64,000 nucleotides of DNA from Peribacillus frigoritolerans (GCF_040250305.1 NZ_CP158190.1:1706001-1770000); one strand, 5' to 3'; positions 31,271-42,011 are shown, numbered from the stretch's first letter. The notes: generated by a model not told the origin, from the letters alone. Numbers and translations are program-made.

Positions 31271-33682
31271 ATGGATATAGCATCCGTCATCGTGGATGTA
31301 CCTGCAAAACAAACGGATCGAGAATTCGACTATCGCATACCTGAAAAGTGGAACCAAGTCATCAAACCCGGAATGCGGGTCATCGTCCCATTCGGTCCAA
31401 GAATGGTTCAGGGATTCGTTACAGGCTTAAAAGCTAAAAGCAACTTTGCGAAATTACGCTATATAAAAGAACCAATGGATTTGGAGCCCATCCTTAATGA
31501 TGAATTGCTTCAGCTTGGTGACTGGTTGACCAAAGAGGCGATGTGTTTTAAAATTTCAGCGCTACAGGCCATGCTTCCGGCAGCGATGAAAGCAAAGTAT
31601 GAAAAAGTGATCAAAGTCGTTGAAGATAAAAAGGATCAGCTGCCTCCCTTCATTCAAAACCTTTTCGGAAAAAATGATTCAATATCTTGGAAAGACGTGA
31701 TTGAAGGGGAGAACGCCTCCCTTTTCCAAAAGGAAATGCAAAATGGCAATCTTGAGCTCGTATATAATGTGAAAAACCGACTTAATAAGAAGACAGTCCG
31801 TGTCATAAAATCTTTGCTTTCCCCTAAGGAACTGAAAGAAATGGCATCAGCCATGTCAAGCAATGCAAAAAAACAACAGGAACTCCTTCAATACTTTATT
31901 GAACATCAAGAACCCATCCCGTTAAAAGAATTGCTTGAATTGATGAACACATCAAGCGGTACCGTCAAATCCCTAGTGTCAAAAGGGGCCTTGGCGGAAA
32001 TGGATCAAGAAATATACCGTGATCCTTATGAAAACCGTGTGTTCGAAAAATCCACTCCCTTTACACTTACAGCTGAACAAGCAGCTGCATTGAAGCCCAT
32101 CCACAAGAAAATACATCAAGATGAACATGATGTCTTCCTTTTGTATGGTGTAACCGGCAGCGGAAAGACGGAAGTGTATCTACAGGCAATAGCCTCTGTC
32201 ATTGAAAAAGGGAAGGAGGCCATCATGCTTGTACCTGAAATCTCCTTAACGCCACAGACGGTGAAGAGGTTTAAGGAACGATTTGGGGAGCAGGTAGCTG
32301 TCATGCATAGCGGTTTATCCGTAGGTGAAAAATATGATGAATGGCGGAAAATCCACCGTAAAGAAGTAAAAGTTGTGGTGGGCGCGCGTTCCGCCGTGTT
32401 TGCCCCTTTTGAAAACCTGGGGCTGGTCATCATTGATGAAGAGCATGAATCCAGTTATAAGCAAGAAGAAACGCCAAGGTACCACGCCAGGGACGTAGCC
32501 ATTGAAAGAGCAAAATCATATAGGTGTCCGGTTATTCTTGGCAGCGCGACACCTACACTTGAATCTTTTGCGCGAGCCAAGAAAAATGTCTATAAATTAT
32601 TGACACTTAGCCAGAGGATGAATAAAAATGCGTTGCCAGCAGTGGATATTGTAGATATGCGCGAAGAACTAAGAACGGGAAATCGTTCCATGTTTTCGGA
32701 GCTGCTCTTTACCAAGCTGAAAGACCGGCTTGAGAAGGGGGAGCAAACAGTTCTGATGCTAAATAAAAGGGGGCATTCTTCCTTTGTGATGTGCCGAAGC
32801 TGCGGATTGGTCATCAACTGCCCTAATTGTGACATTTCACTCACATATCATCGCTTTAATGATATAATGAAATGCCATTATTGCGGTTTTGAAGAGGGAA
32901 TGCCTTCCGCTTGCCCTGAATGTGAAAGTGAACATATAAGGTTTTTCGGTACAGGCACTCAAAAGGTTGAAGAAGAGCTTGCGAAAATCCTCCCTGAAGC
33001 ACGGGTCATACGGATGGATGTTGACACGACGAGTAAGAAGGGTTCACATGAGCGGTTGCTGAATGCCTTTGGTGAAGGGAAGGCCGATATATTGTTAGGC
33101 ACCCAAATGATTGCCAAGGGCCTTGATTTTCCTAATATCACCCTTGTTGGAGTCCTTTCAGCTGATACGATGCTGCATCTGCCTGATTTCCGTTCTTCGG
33201 AAAAGACATTCCAGCTGCTGACACAGGTCAGCGGAAGGGCAGGACGTCATCAGCTTCCGGGAGAAGTGGTCATCCAAACCTATACACCTGAGCACTATAG
33301 CATCGAGCTTTCTGCCTTTCAGGATTATGATGCTTTTTATGAACGGGAGATGCATCTAAGGAGGCAAAGTCATTACCCTCCCTATTATTATGTTGTCCTT
33401 ATAACCGTTTCACATGAAGATTTAATGAAGACAGTGAGTGTTACTGAGAAAATCACGAATTATTTAGGCTCACGATTGAATCGGGATTCTATCGTACTAG
33501 GTCCGGTTGCTTCGCCCATTAGTCGAATCAACAATAGATATCGCTATCAATGTCTGATAAAATACAAACGAGAGCCGGACCTGAATCTGCATTTACGCAC
33601 ACTTTTGGAGCATTACCAAAAAGAAACCGCTCAGAATCAGCTGCAGATTTCAATAGATTTAAATCCACAGATCATGATGTAA
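31271..33682 (+). CDS. priA: Primosomal replication-restart helicase PriA
   Basis: PriA loads the replicative helicase at collapsed forks. The 803-residue protein has the N-terminal DNA-binding domain (VIVDVPAKQTDREFDYRIP), Walker A GVTGSGKT near residue 293, the DEEH box (VIIDEEHESSYKQEE), and eight zinc-binding cysteines in four pairs (CRSC, CPNC, CHYC, CPEC). Helicase motif VI segment QVSGRAGR follows. The gene starts 6 bases after coaBC. Confidence 0.97.
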   Translation: MDIASVIVDVPAKQTDREFDYRIPEKWNQVIKPGMRVIVPFGPRMVQGFVTGLKAKSNFAKLRYIKEPMDLEPILNDELLQLGDWLTKEAMCFKISALQAMLPAAMKAKYEKVIKVVEDKKDQLPPFIQNLFGKNDSISWKDVIEGENASLFQKEMQNGNLELVYNVKNRLNKKTVRVIKSLLSPKELKEMASAMSSNAKKQQELLQYFIEHQEPIPLKELLELMNTSSGTVKSLVSKGALAEMDQEIYRDPYENRVFEKSTPFTLTAEQAAALKPIHKKIHQDEHDVFLLYGVTGSGKTEVYLQAIASVIEKGKEAIMLVPEISLTPQTVKRFKERFGEQVAVMHSGLSVGEKYDEWRKIHRKEVKVVVGARSAVFAPFENLGLVIIDEEHESSYKQEETPRYHARDVAIERAKSYRCPVILGSATPTLESFARAKKNVYKLLTLSQRMNKNALPAVDIVDMREELRTGNRSMFSELLFTKLKDRLEKGEQTVLMLNKRGHSSFVMCRSCGLVINCPNCDISLTYHRFNDIMKCHYCGFEEGMPSACPECESEHIRFFGTGTQKVEEELAKILPEARVIRMDVDTTSKKGSHERLLNAFGEGKADILLGTQMIAKGLDFPNITLVGVLSADTMLHLPDFRSSEKTFQLLTQVSGRAGRHQLPGEVVIQTYTPEHYSIELSAFQDYDAFYEREMHLRRQSHYPPYYYVVLITVSHEDLMKTVSVTEKITNYLGSRLNRDSIVLGPVASPISRINNRYRYQCLIKYKREPDLNLHLRTLLEHYQKETAQNQLQISIDLNPQIMM

Positions 33683-33705
33683 TTGTTTAAGAGATGGATG
33701 ATTAC

Positions 33706-33731
33706 CGCGAGCTGTTACAGCTTGCGTTTTT
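33706..33731 (+). terminator. Hairpin with T-run after priA
   Basis: CGCGAGCTG (33706-33714) pairs with CAGCTTGCG (33718-33726) with one G-T pair, a 3-base TTA loop and TTTTT directly after. It ends the coaBC-priA unit. TATAAT at 33733-33738 could be the -10 for def, but no fitting -35 is seen. Confidence 0.75.
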
Positions 33732-33777
33732 ATATAATGAAGTGCTGTTTTTCATATCTAGGAGGTTACCTTTAATT

Positions 33778-34263
33778 TTGGCTATTTTACCGATTGTCTT
33801 GTTTCCTGAAAAAATTTTACAACAAAAATGCGATAAAGTAACAAGTTTTGATAAAAAGTTGGCAAAGCTGTTAAATAACATGTATGAAACGATGGTGGAG
33901 GCGGATGGCGTTGGACTTGCAGCACCTCAGGTTGGTGTGAAAAAGCAAGTGGCCGTCGTTGAAATAGAGGAAGGATCAGGTGCAATCGAACTGATTAATC
34001 CGGAAGTGCTGGAAATGGAAGGCGAACAGACAGGTGTTGAAGGATGCTTGAGCTTCCCGAGTTTATATGGCGAAGTAACGCGTCCATACCGTGTCAAAGT
34101 CCGGGCACAAGACCGAAAAGGATCTTTTTTCGAGATAGAAGCGGAAGATTTCCTTGCAAGGGCCCTTCAGCACGAAATCGATCATCTGCAAGGAGTTTTA
34201 TTTACAAGTAAGGTTTCCCGGTATATTTCGGAAGAAGAGTTAGAAAGGTATGGAGAAGAATGA
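33778..34263 (+). CDS. def: Peptide deformylase
   Basis: Def removes the formyl group from nascent protein N-termini. The product has all three motifs: GVGLAAPQ (motif 1), EGCLSFP with the metal cysteine (motif 2) and QHEIDH with two histidines and the glutamate (motif 3). The 161-residue length fits the short Bacillus DefA type. I chose TTG 33778, 12 bases after AGGAGG (33760-33765), because it gives a start close to the family N-terminus. An earlier start in frame at 33694 adds 28 residues that overlap the terminator stem. It overlaps fmt as ATGA. Confidence 0.93.
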   Translation: MAILPIVLFPEKILQQKCDKVTSFDKKLAKLLNNMYETMVEADGVGLAAPQVGVKKQVAVVEIEEGSGAIELINPEVLEMEGEQTGVEGCLSFPSLYGEVTRPYRVKVRAQDRKGSFFEIEAEDFLARALQHEIDHLQGVLFTSKVSRYISEEELERYGEE

Positions 34264-35219
34264 CGAAAATAATATTTATGGGTACACCGGACTTTTCAGT
34301 GCCGGTATTGAGAAGAATCATTGATGAAGGGTATGATGTGATCGCTGTTGTCACACAGCCCGATCGTCCAGTAGGCCGCAAAAAGGTGCTAACGCCGCCT
34401 CCAGTTAAGGTCGAAGCCGAAAAGCATGGGATTCCCGTTTATCAGCCCGAAAAAATCCGTAAAAAAGAAGAACTTGAAAAGATCATCGCATTGAATGCTG
34501 ACTTGGTGGTGACGGCGGCTTTCGGACAAATCCTTCCGAATGAATTGCTGGATGCCCCTAAGTACGGATGTATTAATGTACATGCCTCCCTGCTTCCAGA
34601 ACTGCGTGGAGGGGCGCCCATTCATTATTCCATTTTACAGGGGAAAGAAAAGACTGGGATAACCATCATGTATATGGCGGAAAAATTGGATGCCGGTGAT
34701 ATATTGACTCAGGCGGAAGTTGCTATAGAGGAACAAGATAATGTCGGAACGCTGCATGATAAATTAAGCAAGATAGGGTCGGATTTACTTGCAGAGACAC
34801 TTCCGAAACTTATTAATGAGGAGTTACAGCCGATCAAGCAGGATGAGGCTAAAGCGTCTTTTGCACCTAACATCAAGCGGTCAGAGGAAAGAATCGACTG
34901 GTCGAAATCAGGGGAAGACATCTATAACCATGTACGCGGCCTGAATCCTTGGCCTGTTGCTTATACAACCTTAGACGGGTCCATTTTGAAGATTTGGCAG
35001 GTAAAGAAACTTGAAGATGGCAATCAGGCTGTGCCGGGCACGGTCATTGATGTACAAAATGATGGTTTCATCGTTTCGACAGGCAATGAGACGGCAATAC
35101 TGGTTACAGAACTGCAGCCTTCAGGAAAGAAAAAAATGCCGGCGAAAGATTACTTGCGCGGAGCCGGATCGTTCATTAAAGCAGGCATGAAGTTAGGAGA
35201 ACAGAATGAAGCAAACTAA
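34260..35219 (+). CDS. fmt: Methionyl-tRNA formyltransferase
   Basis: Fmt formylates initiator Met-tRNA, the counterpart of Def. The 319-residue enzyme has [15 protein letters not shown] at the N-terminus, the catalytic region [20 protein letters not shown] with the Asn-His pair, and the C-terminal OB-like domain ([15 protein letters not shown]). It overlaps def by 4 bases and rsmB by 14 bases, so def, fmt and rsmB are probably translationally coupled. Confidence 0.97.
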   Translation: MTKIIFMGTPDFSVPVLRRIIDEGYDVIAVVTQPDRPVGRKKVLTPPPVKVEAEKHGIPVYQPEKIRKKEELEKIIALNADLVVTAAFGQILPNELLDAPKYGCINVHASLLPELRGGAPIHYSILQGKEKTGITIMYMAEKLDAGDILTQAEVAIEEQDNVGTLHDKLSKIGSDLLAETLPKLINEELQPIKQDEAKASFAPNIKRSEERIDWSKSGEDIYNHVRGLNPWPVAYTTLDGSILKIWQVKKLEDGNQAVPGTVIDVQNDGFIVSTGNETAILVTELQPSGKKKMPAKDYLRGAGSFIKAGMKLGEQNEAN

Positions 35220-36558
35220 AAAGGGAGTACGTGAAATCGCTCTCGATATTTTGGAATCTGTGGAGAAAAACCAATCCTACAGTAACCTATTATTGAACAA
35301 CTTGATTAAAAAGCACCAGTTATCCGTCGTGGACAGCGGTTTGCTTACAGAAATAAGCTACGGTACCATACAGCGTAAGATGACTTTGGATTATTATTTG
35401 AACCCATATATTAAACAACCTAAAAAAACGCAAAGCTGGGTCATCAATTTACTTAGGCTTTCCGTTTACCAAATGGTCTATTTAGATAAAGTGCCTGATC
35501 ATGCAATCATTTTCGAGGCTGTAGAAATTTCCAAAAAACGCGGACACAAGGGTACATCTTCGATGGTCAATGGCGTGCTTCGCAACATCCAAAGGAATGG
35601 TGTTCCTTCTTTAGATGAAATTAAAGATGATCTGGAACGGCTTTCCATAGAAGTAAGTCATCCAATTTGGCTTGTAAAGCGCTGGGTAGAGCAATTTGGC
35701 TATGAAAAAACCAAGGAAATGTGTGAAATCAACTTAACTGCGCCATTACAGACGGGGCGGGTTAATTTAAAGAAGATTTCACGCCGTGAACTGATCAGCA
35801 TATTAACGGAAGAAGGATATGATGTTGAAGCAAGTGAAGTCGTTCCCGAAGCAATTGTCAGCTATAAAGGGAATCTTGCTCATTCAGAAAGCTATAAGTT
35901 GGGTTATTTATCGATTCAGGACGAGAGTTCAATGCTTGTTGCCCATGCATTGGGTGCGAATGAAAATGATGCTGTACTCGATTGCTGTGCCGCACCTGGA
36001 GGGAAAACGACACATATCGCAGAAGGCTTGACCACTGGACAAGTATATGCCCTCGACCTTCATGAGCATAAGGTCAAGCTCATTAAAGAGCAGGCGGAGC
36101 GCCTAAAGCTCAGAAACAATATTAAGACAATGGCCCTTGATAGCAGAAAAGTGCAAGAACACTTCAATAAGGAAGGTTTTGACAGGGTCCTGATCGATGC
36201 ACCATGTTCCGGGTTGGGAGTCATGCGCCGGAAGCCTGATGTAAAGTACACTAAAACAAAAGATGATATAATGAAACTCTCAAGTATACAAAAACAATTA
36301 TTGGAATCGGCTGCCCCGCTTGTTAAGCAAGGCGGACGGTTAGTATATAGTACCTGTACGGTGGATAAAGAAGAAAATGACAAAGTCGCTGCAGCATTTT
36401 TGGAAAGCCACCCGGATTTTGAAAGCGATGCAACCTTGTCCGCAAGAATGCCTGAAAGCGTTCAGCCATTCATCGAGGGTCATACGCTGCAAGTTTTTCC
36501 GCAATATTTTAGCAGTGACGGATTCTTTATTGCGAGTTTTAGAAAGAAGGTGCTGTAA
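35206..36558 (+). CDS. rsmB: 16S rRNA (cytosine-967-C5)-methyltransferase RsmB
   Basis: RsmB (Sun) methylates C967 of 16S rRNA. The 450-residue protein has an N-terminal NusB-like RNA-binding domain (about residues 1-140) and a SAM-dependent methyltransferase domain with [18 protein letters not shown]. The two catalytic cysteines lie in [15 protein letters not shown] and [12 protein letters not shown]. It begins 14 bases inside fmt and ends at base 36558, sharing one base with the rlmN start. Confidence 0.96.
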   Translation: MKQTKKGVREIALDILESVEKNQSYSNLLLNNLIKKHQLSVVDSGLLTEISYGTIQRKMTLDYYLNPYIKQPKKTQSWVINLLRLSVYQMVYLDKVPDHAIIFEAVEISKKRGHKGTSSMVNGVLRNIQRNGVPSLDEIKDDLERLSIEVSHPIWLVKRWVEQFGYEKTKEMCEINLTAPLQTGRVNLKKISRRELISILTEEGYDVEASEVVPEAIVSYKGNLAHSESYKLGYLSIQDESSMLVAHALGANENDAVLDCCAAPGGKTTHIAEGLTTGQVYALDLHEHKVKLIKEQAERLKLRNNIKTMALDSRKVQEHFNKEGFDRVLIDAPCSGLGVMRRKPDVKYTKTKDDIMKLSSIQKQLLESAAPLVKQGGRLVYSTCTVDKEENDKVAAAFLESHPDFESDATLSARMPESVQPFIEGHTLQVFPQYFSSDGFFIASFRKKVL

Positions 36559-37652
36559 TGGCAGAAATCACTAAATCATCTAGAGTAAGAAAAGATACGA
36601 CACCAGAAAAACCGTCGATTTACTCATTGGAGCTACACCAAATTAAAGAATGGCTTGTTCAAAATGGAGAAAAGGCATTCCGGGCCGATCAAGTATATGA
36701 CTGGCTTTATAAAAAACGTGTCTCCAGTTTTGAAGACATGTCCAACCTTTCGAAATCATTACGGGATAAGCTGGAATCGCAATTCACCTTCACAACTTTG
36801 AAAACTTTGATTCAGCAAACGTCCAATGACGGAACGATGAAGTTTTTATTTGAACTCCAAGATGGTTATTCGATAGAAACGGTGCTTATGCGCCATGAAT
36901 ACGGAAACTCCATTTGCGTGACAACGCAGGTAGGATGTAGAATTGGCTGTACATTCTGTGCGTCGACATTAGGCGGTTTAAAGCGGAATCTTGAATCAGG
37001 GGAAATAGTTGCCCAGGTCGTAAAGGTTCAGCAAGCACTTGACGAATCGGAAGAACGTGTTAGTTCTGTCGTAATCATGGGTATAGGTGAACCGTTTGAT
37101 AACTACGATAATATGATGTCATTCTTGAAGAATATAAACCATGAAAAGGGCTTGAACATCGGGGCACGTCATATTACCGTTTCCACAAGTGGAATCATTC
37201 CTAAGATCTATAAGTTTGCCGAAGAAAGCATGCAAATAAACTTTGCTGTTTCCCTTCATGCACCGAATACGGAATTGAGAAGTAAATTGATGCCGATCAA
37301 TAAGGCCTACAAACTTCCAGACTTGATCGAAGCAATCAAGTACTATACAGAAAAAACAGGTCGCCGTGTAAGTTTTGAATATGGTCTATTCGGTGGCGAG
37401 AATGATACAGTGGAGCACGCTGAAGAATTAGCAACTTTAATAAAAGGGATAAAATGCCATGTTAACTTAATACCGGTTAACTATGTACCTGAACGCAACT
37501 ATGTACGAACACCTCGGGACCAAATTTTTGAGTTTGAAAAAACATTGAAGAAGCGCGGCATTAATGTAACGATCCGAAGGGAACAAGGCAGTGATATTGA
37601 CGCAGCCTGCGGCCAGCTTCGGGCCAAGGAGCGCAAAGAAGAGACGAGGTGA
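36558..37652 (+). CDS. rlmN: Dual-specificity 23S rRNA/tRNA (adenine-C2)-methyltransferase RlmN
   Basis: RlmN is a radical-SAM enzyme that methylates C2 of A2503 in 23S rRNA and A37 in some tRNAs. The 364-residue protein has the 4Fe-4S motif [11 protein letters not shown] (C-x3-C-x2-C). It also has the [12 protein letters not shown] segment and a conserved C-terminal cysteine in [12 protein letters not shown] that forms the methylation intermediate. The ATG overlaps the rsmB stop by one base, and AAAGAAGG lies just upstream. Confidence 0.97.
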   Translation: MAEITKSSRVRKDTTPEKPSIYSLELHQIKEWLVQNGEKAFRADQVYDWLYKKRVSSFEDMSNLSKSLRDKLESQFTFTTLKTLIQQTSNDGTMKFLFELQDGYSIETVLMRHEYGNSICVTTQVGCRIGCTFCASTLGGLKRNLESGEIVAQVVKVQQALDESEERVSSVVIMGIGEPFDNYDNMMSFLKNINHEKGLNIGARHITVSTSGIIPKIYKFAEESMQINFAVSLHAPNTELRSKLMPINKAYKLPDLIEAIKYYTEKTGRRVSFEYGLFGGENDTVEHAEELATLIKGIKCHVNLIPVNYVPERNYVRTPRDQIFEFEKTLKKRGINVTIRREQGSDIDAACGQLRAKERKEETR

Positions 37653-37656
37653 CCCT

Positions 37657-38406
37657 ATGAGGGCAATATTTAAGACAGACCGTGGAAAAGTCCGCCAGCA
37701 TAATGAAGATAATGGCGGAATCTTTAAGAACTCGGAAGGCGTTCGCCTTGCCATCGTTGCAGATGGCATGGGCGGCCACCGTGCCGGGGATGTAGCCAGT
37801 GCAATGACGATAAACCTTCTGAAAAAGGGCTGGGAAGTATCAACCGGAATCGAAACGGCAAATGATGCCGAGGATTGGCTGAAGCAGCAAATCTTCTCGG
37901 TCAATCAGTTGCTTTTTGAACATGCAGAAGCGAATACGGAATGTAAAGGCATGGGGACCACCATTGTTGCAGCCATTTGCACCGACAAGTTTGCTACGAT
38001 TGCCAACATCGGGGACAGCCGGTGTTATTTGTATAATGAGAGCGGTTTTAAGCAGGTCACGGAAGATCATTCACTCGTTAACGAATTGGTCCGTTCCGGG
38101 CAGATATCGAAGGAAGATGCCGAAAACCATCCACGGAAAAATGTTTTATTACGAGCCTTGGGGACAGAAATGCAAGTGGAAATGGACATTATGACGGTAA
38201 TCTTCGAAGAAAATGATTTACTATTGCTTTGTTCGGATGGATTGACGAATAAAGTGAGTGAACAGGAACTGGAAGAAACGGTAACCAATGGACAGTCACT
38301 TGAAGAAAAGGCGAATTCATTAATAGATAAGGCCAATCACTACGGTGGGGAAGATAATATCACACTTGTACTTGTTCAATTTACTGAAGAAAGTGAAAGC
38401 AGGTGA
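37657..38406 (+). CDS. prpC: PP2C-type protein phosphatase PrpC
   Basis: PrpC dephosphorylates targets of PrkC and other Ser/Thr phosphoproteins. The 249-residue protein has the PPM motifs RQHNEDN, VADGMGGHRAGDVAS, GTTIVAA, IGDSRCYL, DHSLVNELVRSGQI, CSDGLTNKV and GGEDNIT, which supply the metal-binding aspartates. ATG 37657 gives the family start (RAIFKTDRGKVRQHNED). It is followed 5 bases later by prkC, the usual phosphatase-kinase pair. Confidence 0.97.
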   Translation: MRAIFKTDRGKVRQHNEDNGGIFKNSEGVRLAIVADGMGGHRAGDVASAMTINLLKKGWEVSTGIETANDAEDWLKQQIFSVNQLLFEHAEANTECKGMGTTIVAAICTDKFATIANIGDSRCYLYNESGFKQVTEDHSLVNELVRSGQISKEDAENHPRKNVLLRALGTEMQVEMDIMTVIFEENDLLLLCSDGLTNKVSEQELEETVTNGQSLEEKANSLIDKANHYGGEDNITLVLVQFTEESESR

Positions 38407-38411
38407 ATTGA

Positions 38412-40454
38412 ATGTTGATTGGTAGAAGAATCAACGGCCGTTATAAACTGATCGAGATGGTCGGCGGCGGCGGTATGGCGAATGTTTACCTTGCAAGGGA
38501 TATGATCTTAGATAGGGATGTCGCATTGAAAATCCTTCGCATGGACTTTAATAATGACGAGGAGTTCATCAAGCGCTTCAATCGGGAAGCCCAATCGGCA
38601 ACCAGTTTGGCCCATCCCAATATCGTAAGCATTTATGATGTTGGTGAAGAAGATTCCATCTATTATATTGTAATGGAATACGTTGACGGGTTTACACTTA
38701 AGCAATACATACAAAAATATTATCCAATTCCAGTTGATGAAGCCTTGGATATCATGAGGCAAATCACGGCAGCGATTTCCCATGCCCATCATAATGGGAT
38801 CATTCATCGTGATATCAAGCCACAGAACATTTTGATTGATAAAGAAGGAACCGTCAAGATTACGGACTTCGGCATTGCATTGGCACTAAGTGCAACAAAC
38901 ATCACGCAGACCAACGCAGTCTTGGGCTCGGTTCATTATTTATCTCCGGAACAGGCCAGAGGCGGTATGGCCAATAAGAAGTCGGACATTTATTCACTTG
39001 GCATCGTCATGTTTGAATTGTTGACGGGAAGATTGCCATTTTCGGGTGAATCAGCCGTGTCGATAGCTCTTAAACATTTACAATCGGAAACTCCGTCGCC
39101 AAAACGCTGGAACTCTGAAATACCACAGAGTGTGGAGAATATTATCTTGAAAGCGACAGCCAAAGATTCATATTACCGCTATGAGAGCGTAGACTCGATG
39201 GAAGATGACATACGGACGTCGCTTAATCCTGAGCGTTTAAATGAACTGCCTTTTGCCATTCCCGAAGATCATGATGCAACAAAAGCCATCCCCGTCATAA
39301 CGGATGATCAGCTTTCCAGCGTCGATGAGACAATCATAAGGGGTCCTGAAAAAAATACTTTAGTTTATGCGGATGATGAGGAAAGTGATTCTGTAGCAGA
39401 GAGTAAATCGAAAAAGAAACAGAAGAAACAGAAGAAACAAAAGAAACAGAAAAAACAAAAAAACAAGTCGGAACATAAAGGTAAAAAACGAAAGAACATG
39501 CCTGCAATCCTGGTGACCACCTTTTTAGTTCTCGCCCTGCTTGCTGTTTTATCTGTCACTGTTTTACCTCCCCTCCTTGTCTCGAAGGAAGTGACGATCC
39601 CGGACCTTAAAGGGGAAGAATTGGATGATGCCATTACTGAATTGCTTGAATTGGATCTGAAAGTTGGAGAAACGATCGGGATTGAAGATGAAGAGGTTGA
39701 AGCTGGTCTTGTGATCAAAACCAACCCTAAGGAAGGTAAGACGGTCAAGGAAGGTGCAGTGATCGATATTTATCAAAGCATTGGTAAAGAGACGATTTCA
39801 TTGTCCAGCTATGAAGGTCGAGAATACTCTGATGTTAAATCCCTGCTTGATAAAATGGGATTCAAAAACATAAGCGTTACTGAAAAATATGATGACAGTG
39901 CAGCCGGCACGATCATTGAACAATCGCCCTCGGGTGCCACTGAGGTCGTACCATCCGAAACGGAGCTCGAGTTAACGGTCAGTAAAGGGGCAGATCTCCT
40001 GAGCTTGAAGAACTTAACGGGGTTCAATAAAGCTGGCCTTGATGATTATTCCAGTGAAAGTGGAATAAAGATCGATGTCGAAGAAGAAATCTATGATGAT
40101 TCCGTAGCGGAGGGGCTTGTCATTTCCCAGTCACCGGAACCTGCTACGAAGGTGGAAAAGGGCAGTACTGTGAAAGTGGTCATTTCAAAAGGGAAAGAAG
40201 AGATTCCTCCCAAGAGTGTAACGGAGGAAATCAAAATCGAGTATGATCCGGTTGAGCCAGGCAAAACGCAAAAAATACAAATTTTCATCGAGGATATCGA
40301 CAATAGCATGACGGAGCCTCAAGAAACATTCTATATAAGGGAAGATGCGAAGAGAACGATCGAATTAATGGTTTCCCCGGATAAGAAAGCAGGATATAAA
40401 GTCATGCGGGACAATCAGGTCATCATTGACGAATCCGTCTCATATCCAGAATAA
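38412..40454 (+). CDS. prkC: PASTA-domain Ser/Thr protein kinase PrkC
   Basis: PrkC senses muropeptides and lipid II fragments through external PASTA domains and phosphorylates translation and cell-wall proteins; it also triggers spore germination. In the 680-residue protein the kinase domain (residues 1-270) has the glycine loop GGGGMANVYLARD, catalytic HRDIKPQN, TDFGIA and the activation segment with several threonines. A lysine/glutamine-rich linker (residues 335-349 are pure KKQ repeats) precedes a membrane helix at about 363-385. Three PASTA repeats follow (from KEVTIPDLKG, TISLSSYEG and LLSLKNLTG), then a C-terminal beta domain. From memory the B. subtilis protein is about 30 residues shorter, mainly in the basic linker. 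Confidence 0.97.
   Translation: MLIGRRINGRYKLIEMVGGGGMANVYLARDMILDRDVALKILRMDFNNDEEFIKRFNREAQSATSLAHPNIVSIYDVGEEDSIYYIVMEYVDGFTLKQYIQKYYPIPVDEALDIMRQITAAISHAHHNGIIHRDIKPQNILIDKEGTVKITDFGIALALSATNITQTNAVLGSVHYLSPEQARGGMANKKSDIYSLGIVMFELLTGRLPFSGESAVSIALKHLQSETPSPKRWNSEIPQSVENIILKATAKDSYYRYESVDSMEDDIRTSLNPERLNELPFAIPEDHDATKAIPVITDDQLSSVDETIIRGPEKNTLVYADDEESDSVAESKSKKKQKKQKKQKKQKKQKNKSEHKGKKRKNMPAILVTTFLVLALLAVLSVTVLPPLLVSKEVTIPDLKGEELDDAITELLELDLKVGETIGIEDEEVEAGLVIKTNPKEGKTVKEGAVIDIYQSIGKETISLSSYEGREYSDVKSLLDKMGFKNISVTEKYDDSAAGTIIEQSPSGATEVVPSETELELTVSKGADLLSLKNLTGFNKAGLDDYSSESGIKIDVEEEIYDDSVAEGLVISQSPEPATKVEKGSTVKVVISKGKEEIPPKSVTEEIKIEYDPVEPGKTQKIQIFIEDIDNSMTEPQETFYIREDAKRTIELMVSPDKKAGYKVMRDNQVIIDESVSYPE
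39414..39458 (+). repeat. In-frame tandem repeat encoding Lys-Lys-Gln in prkC
   Basis: Five copies of a 9-base unit close to AAGAAACAG occur in frame (39414-39458), encoding KKQ five times just before the membrane helix of PrkC. The purine-rich repeat is a likely slippage site, with lysine-rich neighbouring codons on both sides. Changes in copy number would alter the length of the cytoplasmic basic linker without a frameshift. Confidence 0.9.
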
Positions 40455-40477
40455 ATTTAATAATTAGGAGTGTGGTT

Positions 40478-41359
40478 ATGCCCGAAGGAAAAATTATCAA
40501 AGCATTAAGTGGATTTTATTATGTCCTTGATGGTGAAGAGGTCTATCAATGCCGTGGAAGGGGCCTGTTCAGGAAGAATAAGGTAACCCCGCTCGTGGGT
40601 GATTATGTTGTGTTTGAAGCGGAAAATAAAACGGACGGGACCGTGACCGAAATAAAACCGCGAAAGAATGAATTGATACGTCCACAAATCTCGAATGTAG
40701 ACCAGGCAATCCTTGTCTTTTCGGCAGTAGAACCTGATTTCAGTCCGGCATTGCTTGATCGATTCCTCGTACTGATTGAAGATAACGAAATCGAACCGAT
40801 TATCGTCGTGACGAAACTGGACTTGGTTACAGCTGAAAACCAAAAGAAATTGTCTCAGTATATCAAGGACTATCAGAAACTTGGCTATACTGTACTGGAA
40901 ACATCTTCTGTTACCGCTGGAGGAATTGAAGAACTAGTGCCGTATTTAGAAGGAAAAACCAGTGTATTTGCCGGGCAGTCAGGTGTTGGGAAATCGTCTT
41001 TGCTGAATGCAATCAATCCTGAATTGGCTTTAAAGACGGATGATATTTCTTCACACTTGGGACGTGGGAAGCATACCACCCGCCACGTTGAATTGATTCA
41101 TATCGGCTCTGGACTTGTCGCGGATACTCCAGGGTTCAGTTCACTTGAATTCATGGAAATGGAAGCTGAACGGTTATCCTATTGCTTCCCGGAAATGCAT
41201 AAGCATGGGGAAGACTGTAAATTCAGGGCCTGCCTGCACGATAAAGAACCAAAGTGTGCAGTGAAGGAAGCGGTTGATGCCGGGGAAATTCCACGTTATC
41301 GATATGAACATTATATGCAATTCTTAGAAGAAATCAGAGATAGAAAGCCGAGGTATTAA
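40478..41359 (+). CDS. rsgA: Ribosome small subunit-dependent GTPase RsgA (CpgA)
   Basis: RsgA is a circularly permuted GTPase that checks late 30S maturation and is phosphorylated by PrkC in B. subtilis. In the 293-residue protein an OB-fold domain (CRGRGLFRKNKVTPLVGDYV) comes first. G4 (VTKLD) precedes G1 (GQSGVGKSSLLNA) and G3 (DTPGF), showing the permutation. A C-terminal zinc motif (C-x4-C-x-H-x5-C in CKFRACLHDKEPKC) follows. ATG 40478 lies 7 bases after TTAGGAG and is preferred to GTG 40472. It starts 23 bases after prkC and ends one base before rpe. Confidence 0.96.
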   Translation: MPEGKIIKALSGFYYVLDGEEVYQCRGRGLFRKNKVTPLVGDYVVFEAENKTDGTVTEIKPRKNELIRPQISNVDQAILVFSAVEPDFSPALLDRFLVLIEDNEIEPIIVVTKLDLVTAENQKKLSQYIKDYQKLGYTVLETSSVTAGGIEELVPYLEGKTSVFAGQSGVGKSSLLNAINPELALKTDDISSHLGRGKHTTRHVELIHIGSGLVADTPGFSSLEFMEMEAERLSYCFPEMHKHGEDCKFRACLHDKEPKCAVKEAVDAGEIPRYRYEHYMQFLEEIRDRKPRY

Positions 41360-41360
41360 A

Positions 41361-42008
41361 ATGGTTAAAATCGCACCATCCATTTTATCAGCTGACTTTG
41401 CAAAATTGGGAGAAGAAATTCTTGATGTGGAAAGGGGCGGAGCGGATTTAATCCATGTAGATGTCATGGATGGGCATTTCGTGCCGAATATAACGATAGG
41501 CTCGCTGATTGTCGATGCCATCCGTCCCATAACAAAGCTTCCGCTTGATGTTCATTTAATGATCGAACAACCAGATCGTTATATCGAGGCCTTCGCGAAA
41601 GCAGGAGCCGATTATATAACTGTACATGTAGAGGCATGCACACATTTGCATCGGACGATCCAATTGATTAAATCTTTTGGTGTAAAGGCAGGCGTGGTGC
41701 TTAATCCAGCCACTCCAGCTTCCTTGATCCAACCAATAATCGAAGATATTGACATGGTATTGTTGATGACGGTCAATCCTGGTTTTGGCGGACAAAAGTT
41801 CATTAAATCCGTTCTTCCCAAAATTGCCGAAGTGAAGGCGATGGCGGAAATGTATAATCAAAATCTGGAAATAGAGATTGATGGTGGAGTAAATGAAGAA
41901 ACGGCTAAACTATGTATTGAACAAGGGGCGACAATCCTTGTGGCAGGCTCGGCAATATATAATCAAGAAGATCGAAACGCAGCGATTCAAAAGATTCGGG
42001 GAAAGTGA
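41361..42008 (+). CDS. rpe: Ribulose-phosphate 3-epimerase
   Basis: Rpe interconverts ribulose 5-phosphate and xylulose 5-phosphate in the pentose phosphate pathway. The 215-residue barrel shows KIAPSILSADFAKLGEE, the metal histidines in DLIHVDVMDGHFVPN and DVHLMIEQP, the MTVNPGFGGQKFI loop and the phosphate site IEIDGGVN with VAGSAIY. It lies immediately after rsgA and is followed by a terminator. Confidence 0.97.
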   Translation: MVKIAPSILSADFAKLGEEILDVERGGADLIHVDVMDGHFVPNITIGSLIVDAIRPITKLPLDVHLMIEQPDRYIEAFAKAGADYITVHVEACTHLHRTIQLIKSFGVKAGVVLNPATPASLIQPIIEDIDMVLLMTVNPGFGGQKFIKSVLPKIAEVKAMAEMYNQNLEIEIDGGVNEETAKLCIEQGATILVAGSAIYNQEDRNAAIQKIRGK

Positions 42009-42011
42009 TAT

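Noticed and set aside
39414..39458. Tandem repeat considered as part of a CRISPR-like array
   Set aside because: Units are 9 bases, contiguous, in frame and encode KKQ within prkC; there are no spacers.
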